From Streptomyces flavochromogenes (lineage in GTDB: Bacteria; Actinomycetota; Actinomycetes; Streptomycetales; Streptomycetaceae), in assembly GCF_000717595.1 (NCBI RefSeq), contig NZ_JNZO01000020.1:1-64000 (forward strand): DNA of 64,000 nt. Reading direction: 5' to 3'. Positions 29,224-40,243 of this stretch are shown here, one piece after another. The notes beneath the pieces are model-generated. The model searched no databases. It saw only the letters and a list, made by a program, of their open reading frames with translations, and was not told the origin of the DNA. Made by a program: the position numbers and the translations under genes. How positions within the stretch are numbered: position 1 is the stretch's first letter; every line of letters starts with the position of its first letter.

Positions 29224-30375
29224 TCAGCAGGCGGTGGAGTCCAGGACTTCGTAGACATGCCTGATGTAGTCGTGGGTGCGCTGCGAGCCGAGGATTCCGT
29301 CGCCCAGCCGGTTCATCGTGTACGAGAACGTGACGCGCCGGTCGAGGTCCATCATGACGATCGAACCGCCCCGGCCGACCCAGAAGCAGACCCTTCCGGT
29401 GGGCATGTGCGGCATCGTCCTCGCATCGGCGAGCGCGAATCCGATGCCCCAGCGCACGGGAACGCCCAGGAACAGGTCGACCCCGTCCGCCTGTACGTCG
29501 AGGACCTTCTCCACCGTCTCCTCGGAAAGGAGCCGGAGGCCGTTCACCTGGCCTCGTCGGGAGATCACGGAGAGGGCACGGGCCATGCCTCGTGCGTTGC
29601 CGTGGCCGTTGACCGCGCCGAGTTCGGCACGGCGCCACTGCGGCGTGTCGACATGCTCGTCCCTGGCGGGACTTCCGAGCAAGGTCTTGATGAAGATCCC
29701 CTCGGGATCGAGACCGGCGGGTATCCCGGAGAGCTGCGCCGGGGCCACCAGTTCGGCGATGCGCGGCCAGTCGGCCTGCCGCGCACCGATCTGGACGTCG
29801 GCCAGCGACGGCCTGGCGATCTCCGTGTCGACGAACTCGGTCAGGGTACGGCCGCTGACCCGCCGGACGAGCTCTCCCACGAGCTGCCCCTGGGTCTGCA
29901 CGTGATAGCCCGAGGCACTGCCCGGCTCCCACCAGGGCGCCTGCGCGGCCAGCCGGGCGCTGGCGGTAGGCCAGGCGTACAGATCGTCCATGGTGAACGG
30001 CTGCTGCCAGCCGGACAGCCCCGAGGTGTGCGCCAGGACGTGCCGCACCTCGATGTCCTGCTTGCCCTGGGCAGCGAATTCAGGCCAGTAGTGCGCGACC
30101 GGTCGGTAGAGATCCAGTGCCCCCCTGTCGACGAGGACGAGGGCCGCCAGACTGCTCAGGGTCTTGGTGGTCGACCAGAGGTTGACCAGTGTGTCCTGGC
30201 GCCACGGGACGGTTCGCGCTTCGTCGGCGTGCCCGCCCCAGAGATCGACTTCCATGACTCCGTCGACATCCACGGCGATCGACGCCCCCAGTTCCTCGCC
30301 TGACTCCAGGTGCGCTGCCAGCGCCGCTCGGACCGGTTCGAACCGGGCGGTACTCGTTCCTTCGACATGGACCAT
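29224..30375 (-). CDS. Serine hydrolase, beta-lactamase/esterase EstB family
   Basis: 383-residue class C beta-lactamase-fold protein. The catalytic SxxK is STTK in LWSTTKTLSSLAAL (about residue 68), Tyr motif in SGYHVQTQGQL, plus VRHVLAHTSGLSGW and the C-terminal VGRGGSIVMMD strand. No signal peptide, so it is cytoplasmic; such proteins are usually esterases or transesterases, not antibiotic-destroying lactamases. ATG 30375 has GGAGAG 7-8 nt upstream; the longer 402-residue frame is rejected. Confidence 0.9.
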   Translation of the reverse strand: MVHVEGTSTARFEPVRAALAAHLESGEELGASIAVDVDGVMEVDLWGGHADEARTVPWRQDTLVNLWSTTKTLSSLAALVLVDRGALDLYRPVAHYWPEFAAQGKQDIEVRHVLAHTSGLSGWQQPFTMDDLYAWPTASARLAAQAPWWEPGSASGYHVQTQGQLVGELVRRVSGRTLTEFVDTEIARPSLADVQIGARQADWPRIAELVAPAQLSGIPAGLDPEGIFIKTLLGSPARDEHVDTPQWRRAELGAVNGHGNARGMARALSVISRRGQVNGLRLLSEETVEKVLDVQADGVDLFLGVPVRWGIGFALADARTMPHMPTGRVCFWVGRGGSIVMMDLDRRVTFSYTMNRLGDGILGSQRTHDYIRHVYEVLDSTAC

Positions 30376-30933
30376 TGTTTTCTCTCCACTCCTGACGACG
30401 GCCGTTCGGTCACTCAACGGAGCGGATGTCACGCTGGTTCACGCGTCGTCGCAGGTGAGGGACGTCTGCCTGGAAGCACCTCTGGCAGGACGGCGCCTGC
30501 GGAGATACATCTGCACCGGCTCCGCGGCGCGGGCGCCCGCGGTTCGGCAGGCCGGAATCCGCGGCGCCTTCGCAGGGTGGTGGTTCCGGCGCTCGACCAG
30601 GATGGACCTTTCGCGGACCGCCTCACGCGCATCGTGTGCAGCACTCCGCGGGTCGGGGCTCCATCTCGACGAGGAAGCCGTCCAGCGCATGGCCGCCTCC
30701 GAAGGGATCACGCCGATCGGCGTCCTGCTAATGTCCCGTGTGGTATGCGGGAGGGGACGACGGGGTCCCCACCGCCCCGATCACCTCAGCAGCACCCATC
30801 TCGGCGGCTGGGTCACCGCGACGGGGATCGCGCGGGTCCGGTTTTCGTCACAGCGGGAGCGGATCGCCCTCATGTCGGCTGGTCGTGGTCATGTATGTGC
30901 TTCCGATGGTGGCGTCGGCGAGCGGGATTCTGG
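30376..30933. other. Intergenic region between divergent genes, no gene recognised
   Basis: Roughly 560 bp separating the hydrolase gene start and the AfsR-like gene start. Several open frames cross it but none shows a domain or an RBS. It presumably contains both promoters. Confidence 0.4.
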
Positions 30934-33900
30934 ATGAGTACGGTGGCAGGCGTGGGACAGGATCTCGACTTCGGACTGCTGGGTCCGCTGGTGGTACGGC
31001 GAGCGGGGGCGGCACTCGATCCGGGCCGGCGCCGACAACGGCTGCTGCTGATCCGCCTGTTGCTCGCCGACGGCCGGGCGGTCGCTCCGCAGACGCTGTG
31101 CGAGGAACTGTGGCCGCAACAGCCGGGCCGGACACCGGACGGAGCGATGGGCTCCCTGCACGCCCATGTCAGCAAGGTACGCGCGGTCCTGGAACCCCGG
31201 CACCTGCGCCGGAAGGGCATCTGCGAGGTGCTGGTCACCGAGCCCTTGGGCTATGCCCTGCGGGTACCGGCCGAGAGCCGTGACACCGTGCGCTTCGAGC
31301 GGACCCTTGCCCGGGCGCACCGGTTCATGCACCAGGGTCGGCCCGAACACGTTGCGGAAGAGGCGCGAACAGCCCTGGAGATGTGGCGCGGCCCCGCGTT
31401 CGCCGACGCCGCGCACCACCTGTTCGTCGTCAACGAGGCGGCACGCCTGGAGGAACTGCGCCAGACCGCCCGTGAGATCCGTGCCACTGCGCTGCTCCTG
31501 CAAGGACGGATCGTCGAGGCCCTGGACGCGGCGCAGGAGATGACCGCGGAGCATCCTCTGCGGGAAACCGGCTGGGTCCTGCTGCTGCGCGCCCTGTACC
31601 TGGCAGGCCGGCACCCCGAAGCGCTCCAGCGCTACACCGACCTGCGCCGGCACCTCGCCGAGGAGCTCGGACTCGAACCCGGCCCGACCCTGCGCGCCCT
31701 GCACCACGGCATCCTCCACCACGACCTGCCGCCCCTTCGCCCAGCCGATGAGCTGAGCAGGTTCGGCGCGGCATCCGTATCCGGAGGGAGTACCGGACAC
31801 GGGCGCGATCCGCTTGGGCCGAGCACGTCCGGAACGCCGGAGGCGGACGCGTCCGTGGGTCCGGCCGAGGACGAAGCGTCCGACGCCGCCGATCCGTCCG
31901 ATGCGAGTCGCGACCCGGCGGCGGATGCCGAGGGAACGCCGCCGCCCCGGACCCGTCCGGCGCAACTGCCGCGCAGCCTGACGGTTTTCGCGGGGCGGGA
32001 GGCCGAGGGCGCGTGGCTGTCGGCCGTGAGCGGTGTGCCGACCCGGTCCGGAACGACCGCTGCCTCTGCCGTCGTCATCAGCGGGGCTCCCGGGGTCGGC
32101 AAGACCACCTTCGCCGTCCACCACGCCCACCGCATAGCCTCCTCCTTCCCCGACGGGCAGCTTTTCGTCGACCTGTGCGGTTTCCACCCCCACGCACCCG
32201 CCGTCGAACCCGGCAACGCTCTGCACGGCTTCCTGACCGCGCTGGGCATTCCCGCCCAGCGCATCCCGGAGGACACCCCGGGCCGCAGCACGCTCTTCCG
32301 CAGCCTCCTCGCCGACCGGCAGGTCCTCGTCGTCCTGGACAACGCCCGCGACGAGCAACAAGTGCGCCCCCTCCTCCCCGGGGGAGCGGGCTGCCTCACG
32401 CTGATCACCAGCCGCAACCGGCTTCCCGGGCTGATCACGACCGACGGCGCCCGGCCCCTCGCCCTCCCCCTGCCCTCACAGGCGGAGGCCCACCAAGCCC
32501 TCGAACGACGCCTGGGCACCGAACGAGTGGCCGCCGAGCCCGCCGCCACGGCAGACATCATCCGCCTGTGCGGACGGCTTCCCCTGGCCATGGCGGTGGT
32601 CGCCGCCCGCGCCGAACTCGATCCGTCCTTCCCCCTTCACGCCATCGTCGACGACCTGCGGGACACCGAGGGCCTGGACGCGTTCACCGGCTCCGACTCC
32701 ACCACCGACGTACGCGCCGTCTTCTCCTGGTCCTACCGGTCCCTGGACGAGCCCACCGCCCGGCTCCTGCGCCTCCTGGCCCTGCACCCCGGCCCCCACA
32801 TCACCGCCCCCGCCGCGGCGAGCCTCGCCGGTCTGCCCCTCGCCCGAACCCGCCGCGCGCTCGCCGGCCTGGTCAGCTCATGCCTCGTGGAACAACCGCT
32901 GCCCGGCCGCTACGGCCTGCACGACCTGCTGCGCGGCTACGCCACCGAACTCGTCCACGCCCACGACACCGTCCAGGAACGCCACCAGGCCACCCTCCGG
33001 ATCCTGGACCACTACCTGTTCACCGCCCACGAGGCGAACCAGCTCCTCAAGCAGGACACGCCGCCCGACCTCGACCTCGGTGCACCCGGCCCGGGCGTCA
33101 CCCCGGAGAGCCTCACCACCGTCGCGCAGGCGACCCGATGGCTCACCGCCGAACACCGGGTGCTGACCGGCCTCCTCCACACCGCCGTCGGCCAGGGGCT
33201 GGACCACCACACCACCGGCTTGGCCTGGTCGCTCAAGGAACATCTCAACCGCCAGGAATTCTGGCCCGAAGCCATCACCGCGCTGACCCCCGCCCTCGAA
33301 GTGGCCCGACGCCGGAACAACCGCCTGGAAGAAGGCCGTTGCCTACGCCACCTCGGCCACATCCACGGCTATCTCGGCCACCAGGAGCAAGCCCTTCAGC
33401 ACCTGCGACGTGCCGTCACGATCTTCGAAGAGCTCGACGCGACCGGTGAACAGGCCCGAGCCCACTACGTCATGGCGTGTGCGCTGTTCCTGTTCGGCCG
33501 GATCCAGGAGGCCGTGACGTTCTCCGAAAAGGGACTGGAGCTGTCCCGGGAGACGGGTGAGGAGTTGTGGCTGGCCGAGTGCCTCATGGAGCTCGCCTGG
33601 TTCCACGCCAACCTCGGGCAGCTTGAGAAGAGCCTTGAGTACAGCGAGGAGGGCATCGCCTTGTTCCAGCGCCTGGGCGCGCCGTGGCAGCTGGCCCAGG
33701 CGTGGGACATCCTGGGCTACACCCTCCGTATGCTCGGCCGTTACGAGGAATCGGTGGCCACCTACCAGCGGGCGACACGGGCGTTCGAGGAGCTGGGCGA
33801 CCACAGGAACGCCATCGGCTCACTGATGCGGCTGGGTGACACCCGGCTGGCGCTGGGCGACCGGGAAGGCGCACGGGCGAACTGGGTCCAGGCCCTCGAA

Positions 33901-34062
33901 AGCGCCGACGAGCGTGCCATGTCCCACAGCGCCCAGCAGGTCCGTGACCGGCTCACCGCGCTGGACATGGACGCGGACCCCGCACCCGCCGTGCCGGAGA
34001 GAGCGGCCGCCCGTCACGGTCATAAGCTTCCGACTCCGAGAAGTGGGCATCCTGCGGCTTAG
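30934..34062 (+). CDS. AfsR-type SARP regulator with NB-ARC ATPase and TPR repeats
   Basis: 1042-residue large SARP: OmpR-like winged helix (about 8-105; GLLGPLVVRRAG, ELWPQQPGRTPDG), transcriptional activation domain (about 110-260, ending GLEPGPTLRALHHGI), an acidic linker (about 270-340), an NB-ARC ATPase (P-loop GAPGVGKTTF with Lys390; VLVVLDNARDEQQ; LITSRNRLPGL) and TPR-like helices (about 770-1010, repeated EEGRCLRHLGHI and LGQLEKSLEYSEEG patterns). The ATG at 30934 is used although its RBS is weak; an upstream frame to 30310 lacks family sequence. Its targets are unknown; it may be a pleiotropic regulator, not a cluster-specific one. Confidence 0.9.
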   Translation: MSTVAGVGQDLDFGLLGPLVVRRAGAALDPGRRRQRLLLIRLLLADGRAVAPQTLCEELWPQQPGRTPDGAMGSLHAHVSKVRAVLEPRHLRRKGICEVLVTEPLGYALRVPAESRDTVRFERTLARAHRFMHQGRPEHVAEEARTALEMWRGPAFADAAHHLFVVNEAARLEELRQTAREIRATALLLQGRIVEALDAAQEMTAEHPLRETGWVLLLRALYLAGRHPEALQRYTDLRRHLAEELGLEPGPTLRALHHGILHHDLPPLRPADELSRFGAASVSGGSTGHGRDPLGPSTSGTPEADASVGPAEDEASDAADPSDASRDPAADAEGTPPPRTRPAQLPRSLTVFAGREAEGAWLSAVSGVPTRSGTTAASAVVISGAPGVGKTTFAVHHAHRIASSFPDGQLFVDLCGFHPHAPAVEPGNALHGFLTALGIPAQRIPEDTPGRSTLFRSLLADRQVLVVLDNARDEQQVRPLLPGGAGCLTLITSRNRLPGLITTDGARPLALPLPSQAEAHQALERRLGTERVAAEPAATADIIRLCGRLPLAMAVVAARAELDPSFPLHAIVDDLRDTEGLDAFTGSDSTTDVRAVFSWSYRSLDEPTARLLRLLALHPGPHITAPAAASLAGLPLARTRRALAGLVSSCLVEQPLPGRYGLHDLLRGYATELVHAHDTVQERHQATLRILDHYLFTAHEANQLLKQDTPPDLDLGAPGPGVTPESLTTVAQATRWLTAEHRVLTGLLHTAVGQGLDHHTTGLAWSLKEHLNRQEFWPEAITALTPALEVARRRNNRLEEGRCLRHLGHIHGYLGHQEQALQHLRRAVTIFEELDATGEQARAHYVMACALFLFGRIQEAVTFSEKGLELSRETGEELWLAECLMELAWFHANLGQLEKSLEYSEEGIALFQRLGAPWQLAQAWDILGYTLRMLGRYEESVATYQRATRAFEELGDHRNAIGSLMRLGDTRLALGDREGARANWVQALESADERAMSHSAQQVRDRLTALDMDADPAPAVPERAAARHGHKLPTPRSGHPAA

Positions 34063-34345
34063 AACTCCGGCAAGGGTGGTTCAGCGAAGGGCCGTCCTTC
34101 CCTCCGACGGCGCGGGGGCGGTGGACCTCCCCGTCGGGACGAACGGAGGCATCGCACGTCGTGGCGTGAGGTTTCCTCCGTAGCCCCGAACGGTTGCGGC
34201 TGCCGAACGGCCCGTCCGGGGCGCCGTCTGGTTTCCACCGGAGTACGTCCCGGGACGCCTTCGGGGGGCCTGTACGCGGCTCCGTCGGCGCGGTGGTCAC
34301 CGTGGTGCGTCCTTCTTATCCGGATGCGGCGGGCGTGCAGGACTG

Positions 34346-34376
34346 CGCCCCGTCACCGCTCGGCGGTGACGGGGCG
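34346..34376. terminator. Bidirectional terminator between AfsR-like and hydrolase genes
   Basis: Perfect 14-bp stem (CGCCCCGTCACCGC and complement) with a TCG loop, 45 bp from the stop of the hydrolase gene and about 285 bp past the regulator stop, in a 358-bp gap with no gene. Confidence 0.75.
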
Positions 34377-34420
34377 CGTGCGGGCGCCGTCCGGCCCGTG
34401 GGCGGCGCCGGCCTCCTGCC

Positions 34421-36399
<1,979 letters not shown>

Positions 36400-36974
36400 C
36401 TTCGATGTCCTTCTGTATGAGGGCTCTAGCCCTGAGAGGGCGGGACGGCAAGGCGAACCGGCTCCGGCGAGAAACACGGCACAACGTCACATCGCAATCA
36501 ATTGATTCGTGTGCAATGAGAATGGGCGTGAGACTTCGTCCTGGCTCATCGGACGGTGGGCGGCTCCGGGGCCTGACCGACCCTGCCGACTGCCGCCACA
36601 ACAGCCGGCAGGGCTGACGTCCGGTCAGTGCTTTCATGTGCCCGGACGTCACTGCTTCCTACGAGCGATCCCGCACCGCGGTTCACCGACGGTGGTGACC
36701 TCGGCGTCCGTTCCGGCCCGAGCGGTCCTGAGGGGAACTCCGCGGAGCCAGGAGCGTCCGCGCGCGCGGCCATGCGAGGACCTCCAACCCTCAGCCCTGC
36801 CAGACGTCGTGACGGCGACCGGCAGGTGGGCCGACAGACCCTCGGATCCATCGGCCCCATGCCCGGCATCGCCTGTCGCCGGGCTGCCGCGATGGCCATG
36901 CCGCAGGTGCTGGTTCGGCACCCGTGTCCCGGTCTTCGGGGGCCGGGGCGTCGCTCCGGCCCCCGACGAGGGCG
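36400..36974. other. Long non-coding stretch
   Basis: About 575 bp with no recognisable gene. AT-richer DNA at 36480-36530 is a plausible promoter for the secreted hydrolase. Open frames here are low complexity and unsupported. Confidence 0.4.
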
Positions 36975-37215
36975 GTGACTGCTTCCGGAGCCTCTCGTAC
37001 ACCTCGACGGCCGTCACCAGGTGGCCGACGGCGTTGGGGTGGGCGGATCCGGACGTCCGCGGCAGCAGCGGGTCGATCCACTGCCCGTCCGGGGGCCGGC
37101 ACACATCGTGGCCCCGGAACACCGAAGAGGTGTCGACGAACTCGGCCTGCCTCAGGAGAGCCGACATCCCCAGCATGACGTTCAGCCGGTTCGAGGGATC
37201 ACCTCACCGCCCCCC
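36975..37215 (-). pseudogene. C-terminal remnant of an SGNH/GDSL hydrolase
   Basis: The minus frame reads PSNRLNVMLGMSALLRQA, then EFVDTSSVFRGHDVCRPP, WIDPLLP, and SGSAHPNAVGHLVTAVEV. This is the end of a secreted SGNH hydrolase, including the block with the catalytic Asp/His (SAHPNAVGH). An in-frame TGA lies just upstream at about 37225 and no N-terminal GDS block is found, so the 5' two thirds are gone. Downstream the frame runs on without the normal stop. I treat it as a decayed gene. Confidence 0.6.
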
Positions 37216-37570
37216 GCCCTGGAAGTGGCACAGCGCCGGGCCACCGCCCCCTGCCAGGAAGCCCCGTGGCGTGAGGTCCAGCGCTGGGACCGCGTGAGCT
37301 GTGCCCTCCATGGACTCGACCGGTACGAGGAGGCGGCGGGCGCCGGACGCGTTCGAGCAACTGGAGGCCCACAGGAATGCGGTGGGTGCACCCCGTAGAC
37401 CCCCTGCCCCGGCCCTTTTCCTCCGGCCGGGGGCCAGAGCTTCGTCGGCGCCGCCGAGCATCCCCTCGGGGGACACGACGACGCGCCGGGAGTCGGCGGC
37501 ATGGACCGACAAGCGGTGCGACAAGGAGACGACAAGGTTCCGCAAAGGGGTCCCGCCGAGTGTGGAGCCA

Positions 37571-37592
37571 CTCCCCCGCGCAAGCGGGGGAG
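37571..37592 (+). other. Perfect hairpin with GNRA loop in the sigma factor leader
   Basis: CTCCCCCGC, GCAA, GCGGGGGAG: a 9-bp GC-rich stem closed by a GCAA tetraloop, ending 37 bp before the ATG at 37630. It could be a leader RNA element of the sigma factor mRNA or an upstream terminator. The adjacent DNA from 37216 holds no gene. Confidence 0.5.
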
Positions 37593-37629
37593 CACGCCAC
37601 GGAACACTCGAACAGAATTGGCACCACCC

Positions 37630-38211
37630 ATGAACGGGACCATGAAGGCGGGGACGGCCCCCCTCGCTCCGACTCGGGCTCATGCCCCGCACGTCGCTTC
37701 GGACACCGACCACGACGCCTTCGTACGAGACATCTACGAGCAGTACGGGCCTCTGCTCGTCCGGTACGCCGCGCGGCTGCTGGACGGCGACTGGCACAGA
37801 GCGGAAGACATCCTCCAGGAGACCGCGGCGCGCGCCTGGAAACACGCCCTGTTCTTGAGCGCCCGCAGCGAACACATCCGGCCGTGGCTGTTCACCGTGG
37901 TCAGGAACCTGGTCATCGACCATCACCGGGCCCGGCAGATCCGGCCACTGGATCTGATGGCAGTCGAGGACCTGAACGTGTCCTGGGACGCCACGGAGTC
38001 CACGATCACCTCACACGCGGTGCTGGAGGCGCTGCGGGAGCTGAAGGAGCAGCACCGAACCGTCATCCGTCTCATGTACTTCCTGGAATGCAGCGTGGCC
38101 CAGGCGGCCGAGCACCTCGGCATCCCGCCCGGCACCGTCAAGAGCCGCGCCTTCTACGCCGTGCGGGCCCTGCGCAAGGCATTGGAGAGGCAGGGCGTAC
38201 TCGGCATGTAG
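37630..38211 (+). CDS. ECF-type RNA polymerase sigma factor
   Basis: 193-residue ECF sigma factor. Region 2 (about 38-105) has YEQYGPLLVRYAARLL, AEDILQETAARAWKH and RPWLFTVVRNLVIDHHRARQ; region 4 (about 130-185) has LKEQHRTVIRLMYFLECSVA and GIPPGTVKSRAFYAVRAL. It resembles SigL/SigK-type Streptomyces ECFs. The ATG at 37630 lacks a good RBS; 37642 is possible, and an in-frame ATG at 37501 has GGAG 9 nt upstream but would encode a hydrophilic 43-residue extension running through the hairpin. No anti-sigma gene follows within the window. Confidence 0.88.
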   Translation: MNGTMKAGTAPLAPTRAHAPHVASDTDHDAFVRDIYEQYGPLLVRYAARLLDGDWHRAEDILQETAARAWKHALFLSARSEHIRPWLFTVVRNLVIDHHRARQIRPLDLMAVEDLNVSWDATESTITSHAVLEALRELKEQHRTVIRLMYFLECSVAQAAEHLGIPPGTVKSRAFYAVRALRKALERQGVLGM

Positions 38212-38779
38212 TCGCGGCACGGACGTATGGTGCCGGCGTGTTGCCGGTCCCCTCGCGTATCGGTCCGCTCGCGTTCGAGGGGGCTTCGACAGCGACGGGA
38301 GAAGACGCGCAAGCAGGTCGAGGAGGGCGCTGCCGACCGCAGCCTCGACGGTCGCTTCGGACAGGACGATCCGTCCGTCGGTAACCGTCTCGTCCACCGG
38401 ACATGGCTGTCTTCGCACCGTTGCCGTCCCCGAAAGGCAGGCAGGCCGGGGACGGATCGTGGAACCGGAGAGCTCGGAGCGATCTCCGAACTCGTCGTCG
38501 AGAAGGCCCGCTGCGGCAGGAACGGCACCGGGCCGAGCTCGTGTTCCCGCCGCGGCAGGGGGGCGTCGGCACCCGTGCGAAGTACTGGCCGGTGGTTGCC
38601 GACCATGCTCCTCCAGCTCCACCACCGGGCCGGGCACGGCATTCTGCCCGCCGGCCGGCGTGGACCGCTCACCCTCACCCGGGCTGCCCACGAGGTGCGC
38701 CCCTTCGGAGACCGCACACCTCCGGGGGTCCGCAGTCAGGGACCGGCGGTCACCCCGCCCGACAGCACGCGCGACCTTG
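38212..38779. other. Non-coding stretch between sigma factor and Dps genes
   Basis: About 570 bp between two convergent genes. Frames here show no domain. An anti-sigma gene, often found after an ECF sigma gene, is not detectable. Confidence 0.4.
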
Positions 38780-39253
38780 TCAGGCGCGGTTCTCCGCCTG
38801 GAACATCCAACATTGCCTCTCCAGTTCGGCCGTCAGTCCGATGAGGAGATCCTGGCTCACGGCGTCCACCGAGCCAGTCGCCTCGATGCGTTCCCGCACC
38901 CTCCCGATGACCGCGGAGAACATGTGCACCAGGGCGTCGACGGCGTCGCCGTCCTTCGTCCAGCCTGACGGGAAGGCAGGCAAGCCGCTGGTACCCGCGA
39001 TGGTGCCCGCCCGTCCGTCCGGACTCACTCCCAGCGCAGCCGCGCGTTCGGCCACCGTGTCCGCGTGGTCGCGTGCGATCGCGGCGACCTCGTCGAGCTG
39101 GACGTGGACTGATCGGAAGCGGGGTCCGTACAGGTTCCAGTGGGCCTGCTTGGCCACCAGAGACAGATCGAGCAGGTCGACCAAGGTCGCCTGGAGGGCC
39201 GCGCCGGCGATCTCGCGGTCGCCCTCCGGCAGTGGGCTGTTGATCATCGTCAT
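38780..39253 (-). CDS. dps: Dps family ferritin-like protein
   Basis: 157-residue Dps protein. The ferroxidase-site signature is AKQAHWNLYGPRFRSVHVQLDEV, with His and Asp/Glu ligands shared across the subunit interface, followed by AIARDHADTVAERAAALG. Such proteins store iron, detoxify peroxide and can bind DNA. ATG 39253 (MTMINSPLPEGDREI) has AAGGA 10 nt upstream. It may be shorter at the tails than DNA-condensing Dps, so DNA binding is uncertain. Confidence 0.9.
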   Translation of the reverse strand: MTMINSPLPEGDREIAGAALQATLVDLLDLSLVAKQAHWNLYGPRFRSVHVQLDEVAAIARDHADTVAERAAALGVSPDGRAGTIAGTSGLPAFPSGWTKDGDAVDALVHMFSAVIGRVRERIEATGSVDAVSQDLLIGLTAELERQCWMFQAENRA

Positions 39254-39826
39254 AGGTCTACGGTCCTTAGGGAGTGGCGTCGGCATCATGACAAGGAGGC
39301 CGACGGATTGCCGTCTGGATGAACACCGGCCCTCACACGCACCCGCTTCGGAGCGCCGACGACCTCGGCGCTATGTACGGCCGCAGACCCCGAGGGGTTC
39401 AGCCTCTCCGGCATACGGCTGCGCACGCCGCACGACGCCCGGCCATCTCGCATGACTCCGGACCGAGGCCATACCCGCAGGTCAGGACCGGAGCAAAGCC
39501 GAAGCATGGATCGACTGAGCGGCAGCACGCGTGGATCGCCTCGACACGCTGAACACACCGCCCCGGCTGCCCGACATCCCCGAACCACGAGCCGACGATC
39601 TCATGCCCTTCTCGGACACTGAAGCCCGTTCGGCCCCTGATCGACCCGGACCGGACACCTCCTGGCCTCACGGAACGTCACTACCGAGAGGCGGATGGGG
39701 CAGGGGCAGCCAACAGCTCGGCAGCCAGTGCCCCAGCCCTCCACGTCGCTTACCGCCACACAGCCAAGGGCTCCGCGCGGCGGTCACCAACCGCACATGA
39801 CGCCCCATCAGGCAACTCGCCGTTCG
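39254..39826. other. Non-coding stretch left of the defence island
   Basis: About 570 bp without a recognisable gene. Frames are rich in Arg/Pro/Ala and lack domains. It contains the Dps promoter next to 39254. Confidence 0.4.
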
Positions 39827-39892
39827 TGCGTCAAACGTGCGTCACGTGTGTCGAACATGCGTCGAGATACCGCACCTGACGCACCTGACACC
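39827..39892. repeat. Cluster of TGCGTC repeats in both orientations
   Basis: TGCGTC or TGTGTC starts at 39827, 39838, 39847 and 39858 (spacings 11, 9, 11), then inverted copies (GACGCA, GACAC within ACCTGACGCACCTGACACC) end near 39892. They lie immediately beside the truncated RNA methyltransferase end. Possible roles are protein-binding sites such as recombinase arm sites or an operator; not resolved. Confidence 0.5.
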
Positions 39893-39920
39893 CATCACAC
39901 GCACTCGAAGAAAACCCAGG

Positions 39921-39998
39921 TCAGGCGTCCTTCTTCACCGGCTCAAGGATCGCCACGCACTCCACGTGGTGCGTCCCTGGGAACACATGGAGAGGCAA
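39921..39998 (-). pseudogene. 3' remnant of a TrmA/RumA-like RNA (uracil-5-)-methyltransferase
   Basis: The minus frame ends LHVFPGTHHVECVAILEP followed by VKKDA and TGA (39921-39923). FP-THHVEC-A-LEP is the conserved C-terminus of class I SAM-dependent RNA methyltransferases of the TrmA/RumA family. Upstream of about 40000 the similarity stops and no catalytic domain is present, so only about 25 codons survive. It marks the edge of the defence island and may be a recombination scar. Confidence 0.6.
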
Positions 39999-40243
39999 GC
40001 GACGGGGCAGGGTCACAGGTCAGAGTCCCCGTTTCGTCGGCGCAAGGGAGCTGCGTGCGTCAGCAGCGTCACCATCTCCCCACATCTGAGGTTGCCGACC
40101 AGCTCAGGCACCTGATCCATAGCCTGTTCTAGGATGGCGAAGACCATCTCAGCGGCCCGACGGGCTTCCGCTCCACTTCCGTGGAACCGAAGGATATGCC
40201 CCCACCCGCACGAGCTACTTCGTGCTGCCTGGGGGCACTTCCT

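Noticed and set aside
29224..30375. Antibiotic-inactivating beta-lactamase
   Set aside because: The fold and SxxK fit, but there is no signal peptide and the pattern is that of EstB-like esterases, so resistance cannot be claimed.
37566..37600. CRISPR-like repeat (GC palindrome resembling type I-E repeats)
   Set aside because: Only a single copy is present, with no spacer-repeat periodicity and no cas genes.
39254..40243. tRNA gene as an integration site at the island edge
   Set aside because: I could not fold any cloverleaf in this stretch; the only boundary sign is the methyltransferase gene end.
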